Shown here piece after piece: positions 1-7,977 of a DNA stretch of 17,412 bases. The notes under the pieces are model-generated. The model was not told the DNA's origin. It saw only the letters and a list, made by a program, of their open reading frames with translations, and ran no database searches. The DNA is taken from positions 1-17,412 of the forward strand of contig DIYM01000139.1 of the NCBI GenBank assembly GCA_002429045.1, read 5' to 3'. Within the stretch, counting starts at the first letter, position 1. Every line of letters starts with the position of its first letter. This DNA comes from Phycisphaerales bacterium UBA6054. Lineage in GTDB: Bacteria > Planctomycetota > Phycisphaerae > Phycisphaerales > UBA1924. Both the position numbers and the translations under genes were made by a program.

Positions 1-131
1 TCCGTCGTGTCGGTGGAGACTTGGGCGTGCGCCGCGCCCGAGACCGCGACCCACGCCGCGCACACGAGCCCCATCGCCCGATTCGGGCCCGATCGTGCGC
101 CGGCGGGAATGATCCGTGCCAGAATACCCAT
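1..131 (-). CDS. 5' end of an exported protein (signal peptide only)
   Basis: A leftward reading frame begins with ATG at 131 and stays open to the left edge, giving 43 residues. It starts MGILARIIPAG and has a basic n-region with Arg at residues 6, 13 and 18. A hydrophobic core lies around residues 21-33, followed by AHA at 34-36 and then Q37, a textbook signal peptidase I site. A purine-rich ribosome binding site, GGGAGGGGAG, directly precedes the ATG and supports this start. A later ATG at 74 would give a shorter signal peptide without such a site. The protein is probably secreted or periplasmic. Its function cannot be told, because the mature part lies outside the window. It diverges from the nitroreductase gene across 78 bases. 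Confidence 0.7.
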   Translation of the reverse strand, partial: MGILARIIPAGARSGPNRAMGLVCAAWVAVSGAAHAQVSTDTT

Positions 132-209
132 CTCCCCTCCCTATCGGCCCCCCGACGCGGAGGGGTCCACACGCACCCAACGACCCGACCGACCCCGCAG
201 GACACCGCC

Positions 210-908
210 ATGACCACCAACGACTCCCCGCCCGGTTCGTCATACGCCGCCCCCGACGGCGAGCACCCCCGCGAACCGCTGGTGCCCTACCGCCCGGGCC
301 AGGACTCGGGCGACGCGGCTCGCTCGTTCTACGAAACCATCAAGAAACGTCGGACCGTCCGGATGTTCAGCGACCGGGCGGTGCCCCGCGGGGTGATCGA
401 GGACGTGATCCGGGCAGCGGGCACCGCGCCCTCGGGCGCGAACAAGCAGCCCTGGCGGTTCGTGGCGATCTCTGATCCGGAGATGAAGCACAGAATCCGG
501 CTCGCGGCCGAGGAAGAGGAACGCGCCTTCTACGAGCGCCGTGCCAGCGAACGCTGGCTCGACGACCTCAAGCCCTTCGGCACGAATCCGGACAAGTCCT
601 TCCTGGACGACGTGCCGTGGATCGTGGTGGTGTTCGCGATGAAGACCACCGACGACGGCGGGCAGGTGTACTACCTGAACGAATCGGTCGGCATCGCGAC
701 GGGGATGCTGCTGACCGCGGCCCACATGGCCGGGCTGGCGACCGTGACCCACACCCCGAGCCCGATGGGCTTCCTGAAAGAAGTCCTCGAACGTCCGGAC
801 CACGAGCGTCCGTACATGCTGATCCCGATGGGCTACCCCTCGGAGGACGCGACGGTGCCGAAGATCGGCAAGAAACCGCTGGACGAGATCGCGGTGTTTG
901 TTGATTGA
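210..908 (+). CDS. Iodotyrosine-deiodinase-like FMN nitroreductase-family enzyme
   Basis: The product is 232 residues from ATG 210; the frame is open further upstream, but an AGGA at 198-201 suits this start. It reads as a nitroreductase-fold flavoprotein. The KRRTVR segment (46-51) is the expected FMN phosphate contact, and GTAPSGANKQPW (71-82) is a family hallmark. Compared from memory with vertebrate iodotyrosine deiodinase, similarity runs nearly end to end, including VTHTP (179-183) near the flavin and the GYPSEDATVP and KKPLDEI segments at the C-terminus. The Glu/Tyr/Lys trio that grips the amino-acid zwitterion in that enzyme appears at E104, Y108 and K129 with identical spacing. Likely reaction, by inference: reductive dehalogenation of halogenated tyrosine, or reduction of a related substrate. 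It has no signal peptide, so it is cytoplasmic, and it appears to be a single-gene transcript. Confidence 0.88.
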   Translation: MTTNDSPPGSSYAAPDGEHPREPLVPYRPGQDSGDAARSFYETIKKRRTVRMFSDRAVPRGVIEDVIRAAGTAPSGANKQPWRFVAISDPEMKHRIRLAAEEEERAFYERRASERWLDDLKPFGTNPDKSFLDDVPWIVVVFAMKTTDDGGQVYYLNESVGIATGMLLTAAHMAGLATVTHTPSPMGFLKEVLERPDHERPYMLIPMGYPSEDATVPKIGKKPLDEIAVFVD

Positions 909-1312
909 CGGCCTGTCGATATGCCCGGGTCTTGCTTGTGCGTAGAGCGGCGCGAGCACGCGCGCACTGATGCCAAAAAGAACGACAGCCCCGTTTTCAC
1001 GGGGCTGTTGTTCGCCTGTCTTGGCAAGAGAGAAAGAGAGACTGTGAACCGCGTGGCTGGCCGGTGTATGGCTTTGCTGCCCCGCGGCGATTGGCTTGTC
1101 CTGGCCGCCGACGATGCCGGCGACACCCACAACATGCCACGGGTTCTGGCGTGTGCCAGGCGTGGAGGTGGTTTTTTCTGGACGGGCCCAAAAAATCGCG
1201 GTTTGAGGCCGAAAAACGGCGACCAAAAACTTCACGCTCGTCGGGGCTGGGCATGGATTGCACGCCGGACGTCCCCGGTTTACCCTCTCGGCATCGCCCC
1301 ACCACGAACGCC
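909..1312. other. Gene-free intergenic stretch
   Basis: These 404 bases lie between the nitroreductase and phosphotransferase genes. Open frames cross the region, but their translations are arginine-rich and show no recognisable family, so no gene is called. It contains the hairpin at 981-1012. It also has several short homopolymer runs that stand out in GC-rich DNA: T6 at 1172-1177, A6 at 1190-1195, A5 at 1212-1216 and A5 at 1225-1229. The promoter of the phosphotransferase gene should lie here, but no convincing -35/-10 pair was found. Confidence 0.6.
981..1012. terminator. Strong hairpin, likely (bidirectional) terminator
   Basis: AACGACAGCCCCG (981-993) pairs with CGGGGCTGTTGTT (1000-1012) around a six-base loop, with one G-T wobble. 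On the plus strand only a broken T run follows (TTGTT). On the minus strand the hairpin is followed by CTTTTTGG, a better U-tract. It probably ends the nitroreductase transcript. Its better orientation is leftward, although no leftward gene is seen upstream of it. Confidence 0.6.
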
Positions 1313-2344
1313 ATGAACGAGACCCCCGCACTGGCCAGCACGCTCGAGCCCGTTCTGCGGGACGCATGCCGCGGGCACCTGTCCAAGGTCCGCTGGTTCC
1401 ACGCCCAGTGGCAGCACGGGGGGGCGGGCACGGGTTTCGCAGACTGGACCTCGTCGCGGGGCAGGCGGGTCGAGTGCGTCGTCAAGTTCCCGGTGTCGTA
1501 CAGCGAGTACACCTGGACCAAGCGTCTGGGGCTGGTGTCGGACGAGGACTGGGCGCGGTCCGAGCCGATGAGCCTCCCGACGCCCCGTGTGCTGGCGGGC
1601 GGGTTCGAACTCGGCGCGTACGACTTCGCGTGGCTGGTGATGGAGCGGTTCCCGGGCAACCCGATCGGGGTTCACGAGATGTCCGGCACGGACGTGTGGG
1701 AACTGTTCGAGGTGACCGCGGAGTTCCACGCGGCCGCGATGCTCCAACAGGGGCTCGACACCGCCCCCGACCCGCCCCGGAGCGACTGGGGGGGCATGCT
1801 CGGGCGTGCCCTGGCGAAAGTCGGCGAGGGCTCGATCGAGCACTCGGGCCGCTGGGAGACGGCCCTGCGCCGGGTTGAGAGGGACCTGGACGCCCTGATC
1901 GCACGCTGGCGGGCCCGCCCGATCGATACGTGGTGCCACGGTGATGTGCACGCCCACAACGCGATGCGTCGGGCCCCGGGACGCGATGCGCTCGAAGGAG
2001 CCCCGCTGATCGAGACCGGGCTGACCAACGCACGCGGCAAGCTGGCGTTGATCGACCTGGCCAAGGTCCATCCGGGGTGCTGGATCGAGGACGCGCTGTA
2101 TCTCGAGCGCCTGTTCTGGGGTCGCGAGGATCAGCTCGCGGGCGTGGATCCGCTTGCCACGCTGGCCAGGACCCGCCGTGGACTTGGGCTCCCGACGGAC
2201 GACGGCGACCTCGAGATCGCAGACCTCAGGCGGGTGCTGATGGCGGCGACAAGCCCTGCTTTTTCCCGAACACAGGGCGATCCGATCTACCTTTCCGCGG
2301 CTTTGAACAGGCTTGAGAGGCTTCTGCCGGCTGTTTGCGGTTGA
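1313..2344 (+). CDS. APH-type phosphotransferase (kinase-like fold)
   Basis: The product is 343 residues from ATG 1313. It belongs to the aminoglycoside phosphotransferase/choline kinase-like superfamily. The phosphotransfer loop is HGDVHAHN at residues 209-216, with catalytic Asp211 and Asn216. The metal-binding aspartate of the DFG-equivalent is D248 in LIDLAKVHPG, followed by EDALYLE, a common family pattern. K58 in VVKFPV is the probable ATP-contacting lysine. It has no signal peptide, so it is cytoplasmic. The substrate is unknown: family members phosphorylate antibiotics, choline, sugars or amino acids, and nothing here argues specifically for drug resistance. The ATG at 1313 was chosen because earlier ATGs (1064, 1253) would add an unconserved-looking leader. 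No clear Shine-Dalgarno sequence precedes it. Confidence 0.75.
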   Translation: MNETPALASTLEPVLRDACRGHLSKVRWFHAQWQHGGAGTGFADWTSSRGRRVECVVKFPVSYSEYTWTKRLGLVSDEDWARSEPMSLPTPRVLAGGFELGAYDFAWLVMERFPGNPIGVHEMSGTDVWELFEVTAEFHAAAMLQQGLDTAPDPPRSDWGGMLGRALAKVGEGSIEHSGRWETALRRVERDLDALIARWRARPIDTWCHGDVHAHNAMRRAPGRDALEGAPLIETGLTNARGKLALIDLAKVHPGCWIEDALYLERLFWGREDQLAGVDPLATLARTRRGLGLPTDDGDLEIADLRRVLMAATSPAFSRTQGDPIYLSAALNRLERLLPAVCG

Positions 2345-2353
2345 GTTTGCGGG

Positions 2354-2359
2354 TAAGAT
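2354..2359 (+). promoter_or_regulatory. Candidate -10 box (TAAGAT) before the Hc1-like gene
   Basis: TAAGAT lies 82 bases before the next ATG. The same TAAGATCCG string occurs 81 bases before accB. No good -35 hexamer is present, so this is only a candidate. Confidence 0.25.
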
Positions 2360-2424
2360 CCGTCTCTCGGGCGTCGGCCCGTGAATCACGCACCCACGAC
2401 CGCCTGAGCCTGGGCGGCCAGATC

Positions 2425-2434
2425 AGGAAGGGGA
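2425..2434 (+). promoter_or_regulatory. Ribosome binding site of the Hc1-like gene
   Basis: AGGAAGGGGA ends six bases before the ATG at 2441. It is one of the clearest Shine-Dalgarno sequences in the window and supports the reality of this very short gene. Confidence 0.65.
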
Positions 2435-2440
2435 CTCCGA

Positions 2441-2611
2441 ATGGACTCACTGGACAAACTGCAAGGACTCGTCGAATCGTGCCGCGAGGACTTCAACAAG
2501 GCCAAGGGCGGCAACAAGGCCGCCGGCACGCGTGTCCGCAAGACCATGCAGGAGATCAAGAACCTCGCCCAGGAGATCCGCAAGGAGATGCTCGAGTCCA
2601 AGGACGGCTAA
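2441..2611 (+). CDS. Short histone H1-like (Hc1 N-terminal domain) protein
   Basis: A 56-residue protein starting MDSLDKLQGLVESCREDFN. The segment KGGNKAAGTRVRKTMQEIK (residues 22-40) followed by LAQEIRKEM (42-50) matches the N-terminal region of chlamydial Hc1, which has GNKAA, RVR and RKE at equivalent spacing, as recalled from that family. In Chlamydia, Hc1 condenses the chromosome. There a Lys/Ala-rich tail follows this domain, and here the tail is absent. The protein is predicted to be mostly helical, with many Lys/Arg and Glu/Asp residues. It is preceded by a strong ribosome binding site, and the fabZ-like gene begins 25 bases after its stop, so the two are probably co-transcribed. DNA binding is an inference from the family. 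A coiled-coil or regulatory role is possible. Confidence 0.78.
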   Translation: MDSLDKLQGLVESCREDFNKAKGGNKAAGTRVRKTMQEIKNLAQEIRKEMLESKDG

Positions 2612-2636
2612 CGCCGCCCAGGACACACACCCCGAC

Positions 2637-3167
2637 ATGCCCTCCATCGCGTCCGAATCCGGTACCCCGGCTCCTGTGAAGCCCGAGCGGACCACCCTGA
2701 TCGACCTGTCCAAGGTCGATCTGGATGGCACGGCGGCGACGCGCGAGCAGATGTTCGAGGTGATCCCCCACCGCCACGAGATGGCGCTCCTCGACCGGGT
2801 CGTCTGGTCGAACGAGGGCTACACCCAGGGCATCGGCGAGATCAAAGTCCGCGGCGACGAGTTCTGGGTCCGTGGGCACTTCCCGAACCGGGCCATGATG
2901 CCCGGCGTGCTGATGATCGAGGCGGGGGCCCAGGTGGCGTGCTGGCTGTACAACCACCGACAGACCAAGCCCCAGATCGCCGCGTTCCTGAGGATCGATA
3001 ACGCGGTGTTCCGCCAGAGCGTGACCGTGGGTGACACGCTGTACGTGCTCTGCAAAGAGTCCGAGAAGCAATCGACCAGGCGGTTCTTCAGCGACATCCA
3101 GGGGGTTGTGAACGGCCAGATCGCGTTCGAGGCCTCCATCTCGGGGATGCGCATCGGGGACATGTGA
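2637..3167 (+). CDS. FabZ-type 3-hydroxyacyl-ACP dehydratase (hotdog fold)
   Basis: The product is 176 residues from ATG 2637. IPHRHEMALLDRV matches the FabZ N-terminal signature. GHFPNRAMMPGVLMIEAGAQ carries the family's catalytic pair, His81 and Glu95. FabZ removes water from 3-hydroxyacyl-ACP in the type II fatty acid elongation cycle. Relative to typical FabZ (HFPG), the Gly after HFP is Asn84, and the N-terminus carries about 40 extra residues before the hotdog core. It may be a FabZ paralogue acting on a different acyl chain rather than the housekeeping enzyme. No strong Shine-Dalgarno sequence precedes it; an AGGA lies at about 2619-2622. It follows the Hc1-like gene closely and is closed by the hairpin at 3246-3271. 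Confidence 0.85.
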   Translation: MPSIASESGTPAPVKPERTTLIDLSKVDLDGTAATREQMFEVIPHRHEMALLDRVVWSNEGYTQGIGEIKVRGDEFWVRGHFPNRAMMPGVLMIEAGAQVACWLYNHRQTKPQIAAFLRIDNAVFRQSVTVGDTLYVLCKESEKQSTRRFFSDIQGVVNGQIAFEASISGMRIGDM

Positions 3168-3245
3168 GAGCGTGTAGAAGAGTAAGGATCGGCAGCCGGG
3201 GCCCAGCCACGGGTGTCCCCCTTGCCGGCATGATCGAGCTTTGAC

Positions 3246-3273
3246 AGACGCCCGGCGGGAGCCGGGCGTCTTT
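3246..3273. terminator. Intrinsic terminator between convergent genes
   Basis: GACGCCCGGC (3247-3256) and GCCGGGCGTC (3261-3270) form a perfect 10-bp stem with a GGGA loop, extended by A3246-T3271 and followed by TTT on the plus strand. It ends the FabZ-side transcript. It sits nine bases before the stop of the leftward operon, so it may serve both directions. Confidence 0.75.
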
Positions 3274-3281
3274 GTGCGCCG

Positions 3282-5399
3282 CTAGAGCGAGACGCGTTTG
3301 TTGTAGATCCACCACTCGAAGAGCATGATCGCCAGACCCGCCAGCACCAGGTAGGGCCACAGTTCGAGCACGCCGGACGACTCCTCCCGCCGCGCACGCA
3401 CGGTGCGGTCCGCCAGGCCGAGCGTGTCGGCCGGGGTGATGTCGGACTCTTGGGGGTCGAGCAGGTTGGCGGCGAAGAAACGGGAGACCTTGACGCCGTC
3501 GACCAGGTCGGTCGCGCCGGGTGTGCCGGCCCACTCGAGGCGGTACACGCCCTCGTCGCGGACGGGCCCGTAGACGACACGCCCATCGAGGCTCGGGACG
3601 AGTTCCAGCGAGCCGCCGCCGGGCAGCATCACCCGGAGATCGCGGGCGTCTTTGGGGACGCGGTCCGCGAGCACACCCCCCGGTTCGATCTGGCGATCCC
3701 CCGTGCCGCCCGCGTCGGCGGTCGCGCCCGAGAGATACTCGATCGCGCTGCCCAGGTACACGACAAAGCCGATCTGGAACGGCCAGTTGGTCTCGCCGAG
3801 ATCGAACGACGCGACGATCGCCCGGACGGTGCCCTCGGAGACCTCGACGATCGCGGGCCCTTCGGGCGAGTCGGCCAGCGCGACCGCGCCGGAGCCGTCG
3901 GGGATGACCATCGGTCGGGCCCGCCCGATCACGAGCCCGTCGAGCGTGAGTTCGCGGAGGACCGGGTGGTTGCGTCGCCAGTTGATGATCGCCGAAGCCC
4001 CGCCGACCGGGCCCGATTCCACGCCGATGGGCGGCGGGGGCACGGCGCCGAAGATCAGGTATCGCCCCGGATCCAATCGGCTGCCGGCCTCGTTGGGCTC
4101 GGGCAGGTAGCGGTCGAGCACCACGACGTCGTACTTGTTGAGCGCGCCGGAGACGCGCTGGGCCTCGTACTCGCCCGGCGAGAGCACGTCGAAGCGGCTG
4201 AGCGGCAGGCCTGGCAGCGCGCCCTGCAGGAACAGGCTGCCGGTGGTGACCAGAGCGACCGCCGACCGCTTGGCGGGAGGAACGATCAGGATGCCCTCGT
4301 CGTCGGTGTCGAGCGCGTTGCCGGCCGTGCCCCCGATGCCCGGGAGCCTGGCGGTGACCTGAACGCCGTTGGGCTCGTCGAGCTCGAACACGACGCCGCC
4401 CGTCGCGGGCGTGGGCGGGGCCCCGGGCTGGGCGGGTTCGGCGGCGGGGATGGTCACGGTCCGGACCGAGACGATCCGGCCGGAGATGAGCAGTTCGACA
4501 TCGACGTTGCGGGGCGCGGGCTCGGTGCCCTGCAAGCCGACGAAGACGGAGAGCCGGCGCGGATCGTCGAACGCGCGTTCGGCGCGGAGCGCGGTGATGC
4601 CGACGTTGTGGCTGTCCGGGCTGCCGACCGCGTGGTACTCGAAGGTGGGCGGGGCGTCCTCGGACTCGGCGTCGGCCTTGAACACGTCCGAGTCGGGGAT
4701 GCGTCCGTCGCTGAAGAGGTGGAAGGTGTAGCCCGGGCCGCCCACGAGCCCCTCAAGCTCGAAGGTCTGGCCCGCGGGCAGGGTGCCGCCCGCATCGTCG
4801 GTGAACCGGCGCTTGGGACGTTGGGCCTGGGCGAGGCGGTACGCCTCGGCGATCGAGGTCGGGGCATCGGTCGGCTGGACCGAGTTGATCGCGTCGATGA
4901 GTTGGCGTTTGTCGGTCGTGAAGGGCTGGATGATCTCGGCGGCGGCGTCGAACGCGACGACCATCGCCTGATCAGCGCTGCCCTCGCGCTTGAGCACGCC
5001 GGGCTCTTCGAGCGACTCGACGACCTCGATCGCGCGCTGCTTGGCGGCTTCGAGGCGTGACTGGGTGCCCGAATCGTCGCCGTCGGTGGAGGACATGGAC
5101 GCGGAGCGGTCGAGCATGAGCACGATGCGCTGCCCGCCGACGGAGCCTTGATCGCTGCGCGGCTGAGCGAGCGCGACGATCAGCAGCGCCAGCACCAGCA
5201 GTTGCAGCAGCAGCAATATGTTCTTGCGGAGACGCTGGAAGGGCGCGTTGGCCTGGATGTCCTGGATCGACTTCTTCCACAGCAGCGTGGTCGAGACCTC
5301 CAGCGGTGAGCGGCGGAGCTTGAGGAAGTACAGGATGACCAGCGTCGGCACCGCGATCGCGGCGATCAGCCCGGCGATGAGGGGGGTGGCGAAGGTCAT
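3282..5399 (-). CDS. BatA-type VWA-domain membrane protein
   Basis: A 705-residue protein that begins with the BatA-like N-terminal domain: a hydrophobic helix at about 7-27, then KLRRSPLEVSTTLLWKKS, then a second helix at about 61-79. A von Willebrand factor A domain follows, with the metal-site motif DRSAS at 97-101 (D97, S99, S101). A long extracytoplasmic region follows, and a last helix near 678-698 anchors the C-terminus. The RVVYGPVRDEGVYRLEW segment resembles the repeated beta domains of such proteins. Family members are partners of MoxR ATPases in Bat-type clusters, often tied to envelope stress. The exact role is unknown. It is the last gene of the leftward operon. Its ATG overlaps the previous stop by four bases (ATGA, 5396-5399), which implies translational coupling. 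Confidence 0.85.
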   Translation of the reverse strand: MTFATPLIAGLIAAIAVPTLVILYFLKLRRSPLEVSTTLLWKKSIQDIQANAPFQRLRKNILLLLQLLVLALLIVALAQPRSDQGSVGGQRIVLMLDRSASMSSTDGDDSGTQSRLEAAKQRAIEVVESLEEPGVLKREGSADQAMVVAFDAAAEIIQPFTTDKRQLIDAINSVQPTDAPTSIAEAYRLAQAQRPKRRFTDDAGGTLPAGQTFELEGLVGGPGYTFHLFSDGRIPDSDVFKADAESEDAPPTFEYHAVGSPDSHNVGITALRAERAFDDPRRLSVFVGLQGTEPAPRNVDVELLISGRIVSVRTVTIPAAEPAQPGAPPTPATGGVVFELDEPNGVQVTARLPGIGGTAGNALDTDDEGILIVPPAKRSAVALVTTGSLFLQGALPGLPLSRFDVLSPGEYEAQRVSGALNKYDVVVLDRYLPEPNEAGSRLDPGRYLIFGAVPPPPIGVESGPVGGASAIINWRRNHPVLRELTLDGLVIGRARPMVIPDGSGAVALADSPEGPAIVEVSEGTVRAIVASFDLGETNWPFQIGFVVYLGSAIEYLSGATADAGGTGDRQIEPGGVLADRVPKDARDLRVMLPGGGSLELVPSLDGRVVYGPVRDEGVYRLEWAGTPGATDLVDGVKVSRFFAANLLDPQESDITPADTLGLADRTVRARREESSGVLELWPYLVLAGLAIMLFEWWIYNKRVSL

Positions 5400-5728
5400 G
5401 AGGCCAACTCCACAGGCTCAATCGGACGGAAGATCGAGTAGATCAGCCCGCCGATGGCGTACAACCACATCAAGGTTGCCAGCAGCATGAAACAGAAAGC
5501 CGGGAACGTCATGCGATTCCAATGTTCGTACCAAGCTAGCACCCCAAGGCAGAAGAGCAGCCAGACAACTACCCAGACGTACTTAGCCCCGCCCGCCTCG
5601 ATCACATCCACAGTCGGCATGAACCATGCGAAGAACATGATGGAGTGAAAAAACAAGTTGAAAGGCCAAATCAGAGCCAAGATACGCTCGCGTGTGCTTA
5701 GACGGTTACGACTCGTGTCATCACTCAC
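5396..5728 (-). CDS. Small three-helix membrane protein of unknown function
   Basis: A 110-residue protein starting at GTG 5728 in a GTGA overlap with the DUF58 stop and ending in an ATGA overlap with the BatA-like gene. After a polar N-terminus (MSDDTSRNRLSTRERI) come hydrophobic segments at about 18-38, 50-67 and 74-97, many rich in Trp and Phe. No family was recognised. Its position between DUF58 and BatA suggests a membrane adaptor of the same complex. Base composition is unusual: four 60-base lines inside it count 45-60% G+C, against about 67% for a sampled line of the neighbouring DUF58 gene. That may mean a late insertion or weaker codon selection. The exact overlaps at both ends argue that it is a real gene. 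Confidence 0.8.
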   Translation of the reverse strand: MSDDTSRNRLSTRERILALIWPFNLFFHSIMFFAWFMPTVDVIEAGGAKYVWVVVWLLFCLGVLAWYEHWNRMTFPAFCFMLLATLMWLYAIGGLIYSIFRPIEPVELAS

Positions 5729-6672
5729 CGCAGCACCCCCCGCTTGCGCATGTAGTCGAGCAGCAGGATGTCTACGGGTGTGTCGGTCTGGACGGTCAGG
5801 GCCGTGATCTCGCGCCGGGCGCAGAAGGTCCGCAGGTCCTCGCAGTACGCGGCCAGGTTCTGCTTGTACTTCTTGAGCAGCGGCGACGACACCGTGACCT
5901 CGGCGTGGTCGAGGTCCTCGATGTCGATCAGACGCAGATCGCCCGCGACGTCGGGCTCGACTTCCTGCGGGGCGAGGACCTGCAGCGCGAACACGTCGTA
6001 GCCGCGGCCCGAGAGCATCCGCAGCCCGGTCTCGTAGCCCTCTTTCATGAAGAAGTCGGACAGGACGACCATGATGCCCTTGCCGCGGCGGGACATGGCG
6101 ATGCGTTTGGCGGCCCGCCCGAAGTCGGTCGTGCCCTCGGGGCCGAGCGAGCAGAGGAAGCGGGCGACGTCCTGGATGCGCCGACGACCCCGCAGGTCTC
6201 GGATGGTCCCGGCGATGCCCTGGTCGCCCTGGGGCGAGATCGCGGTATCGCGCGTGCCCAGCGCCGTGACCGCGACGCGGTTGAGGTTGACCAGCCCGAT
6301 GTAGGCCAGGGCCATCGCGGTCTGCTGCATGTAGAAGAACTTGTTGGGCTCGCCGCAGTCGCCCGAGGCGGACGCGTCCAGGACGATGTGCAGCGAGAGG
6401 TCCTCCTCTTCGAGGAAGAGCTTCATGAACAGGCGGTCGAGGCGCCCGAAGACGTTCCAGTCGATGTGGCGGAGGTCGTCGCCCAGGGCGTAGGGGCGGT
6501 GGTCGGCGAACTCGACGGACTCGCCGCGTTTCTTGGATCGGCGTTCGCCCTTGAGCTTGCCGGCGAAGATCTTGTTGCTCGACAGGTCCAGCTGGGACAG
6601 TCGCGCGATCAGGGCGGGGTCGATGAGCTCATCGATGGTCGTGGGTCGGGTTGGGTTGGCGGACTTGCGCAT
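5725..6672 (-). CDS. DUF58 domain protein
   Basis: A 315-residue protein. The DUF58 hallmark is RPYALGDDLRHIDW at residues 59-72, and a VWA-like metal-site motif, DASAS, lies at 99-103. It has no signal peptide or clear transmembrane helix, so it is cytoplasmic. DUF58 proteins are the constant partner of MoxR ATPases in bacteria and are thought to be remodelled by them or to bridge them to VWA membrane proteins. ATG 6672 is used as the start, three bases after the stop of the lipoprotein gene. Its stop overlaps the GTG of the next gene (5725-5728). Confidence 0.9.
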   Translation of the reverse strand: MRKSANPTRPTTIDELIDPALIARLSQLDLSSNKIFAGKLKGERRSKKRGESVEFADHRPYALGDDLRHIDWNVFGRLDRLFMKLFLEEEDLSLHIVLDASASGDCGEPNKFFYMQQTAMALAYIGLVNLNRVAVTALGTRDTAISPQGDQGIAGTIRDLRGRRRIQDVARFLCSLGPEGTTDFGRAAKRIAMSRRGKGIMVVLSDFFMKEGYETGLRMLSGRGYDVFALQVLAPQEVEPDVAGDLRLIDIEDLDHAEVTVSSPLLKKYKQNLAAYCEDLRTFCARREITALTVQTDTPVDILLLDYMRKRGVLR

Positions 6673-6675
6673 GGG

Positions 6676-6869
6676 CTATCTGTCTCGCCCGGTCGCGTTG
6701 TCGATCAGTTGATCGATCTTGGGCTTGCTGGACTCGTAGCGGTCTGGGTGGGAGTAATCCGCGCCGATGCCCTTCGCTTTGGTGACGCGGGTGTAGCAGC
6801 CGGGCAACAGCACGACACCCATCGCGAGGGCAACGATCGAGCCCGCACGATAGATTTCTCTGAGGGAGA

Positions 6870-6873
<4 letters not shown>
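6676..6873 (-). CDS. Small lipoprotein (65 aa)
   Basis: A 65-residue protein starting at GTG 6873 in a GTGA overlap with the moxR stop. The N-terminus MISLREIYRAG precedes a hydrophobic core (12-23), and LPGC at 23-26 is a lipobox with Cys26 as the lipidated residue; Pro at -2 is unusual. The mature part is only about 40 residues, hydrophilic, and without a recognised domain (YTRVTKAKGIGADYSHPDRY). It is presumably anchored to the membrane as a small component of the MoxR/VWA complex. Tight packing between moxR and DUF58 argues for a real gene despite its size. Confidence 0.78.
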
Positions 6874-7928
<1,055 letters not shown>

Positions 7929-7952
7929 GGGTGGCTCCTTGGTTCACGGATG

Positions 7953-7970
7953 CGCGCCCTCGCGGGCGCG
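7953..7970 (-). other. Hairpin in the only wide gap of the operon
   Basis: CGCGCCC (7953-7959) and GGGCGCG (7964-7970) form a 7-bp GC-only stem with a TCGC loop. It lies between the VWA/GATase stop and the moxR ribosome binding site. No U-tract follows on the minus strand, so it is more likely an mRNA processing or stability element than a terminator. Confidence 0.4.
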
Positions 7971-7977
7971 GTGCGGT

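Noticed and set aside
921..1316. Open frame whose TGA overlaps the phosphotransferase ATG (ATGA at 1313-1316)
   Set aside because: The overlap is tempting, but the translation has no recognisable fold, crosses the terminator hairpin, and is rich in Arg and Gly as expected by chance.
240..1367. Leftward 375-codon open frame opposite the nitroreductase gene
   Set aside because: It is antisense to a strongly conserved enzyme, and its translation is His/Arg/Val-rich shadow sequence.
1313..2344. Interpretation as an antibiotic-resistance gene
   Set aside because: The APH fold alone does not show drug phosphorylation. There are no mobile elements or resistance neighbours.
3450..5060. Long rightward open frame of 536 codons antisense to the BatA-like gene
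   Set aside because: It is a high-GC shadow. The translation is rich in Arg, Gly, Asp and Val with no family pattern, while the opposite strand has clear domains and membrane helices.
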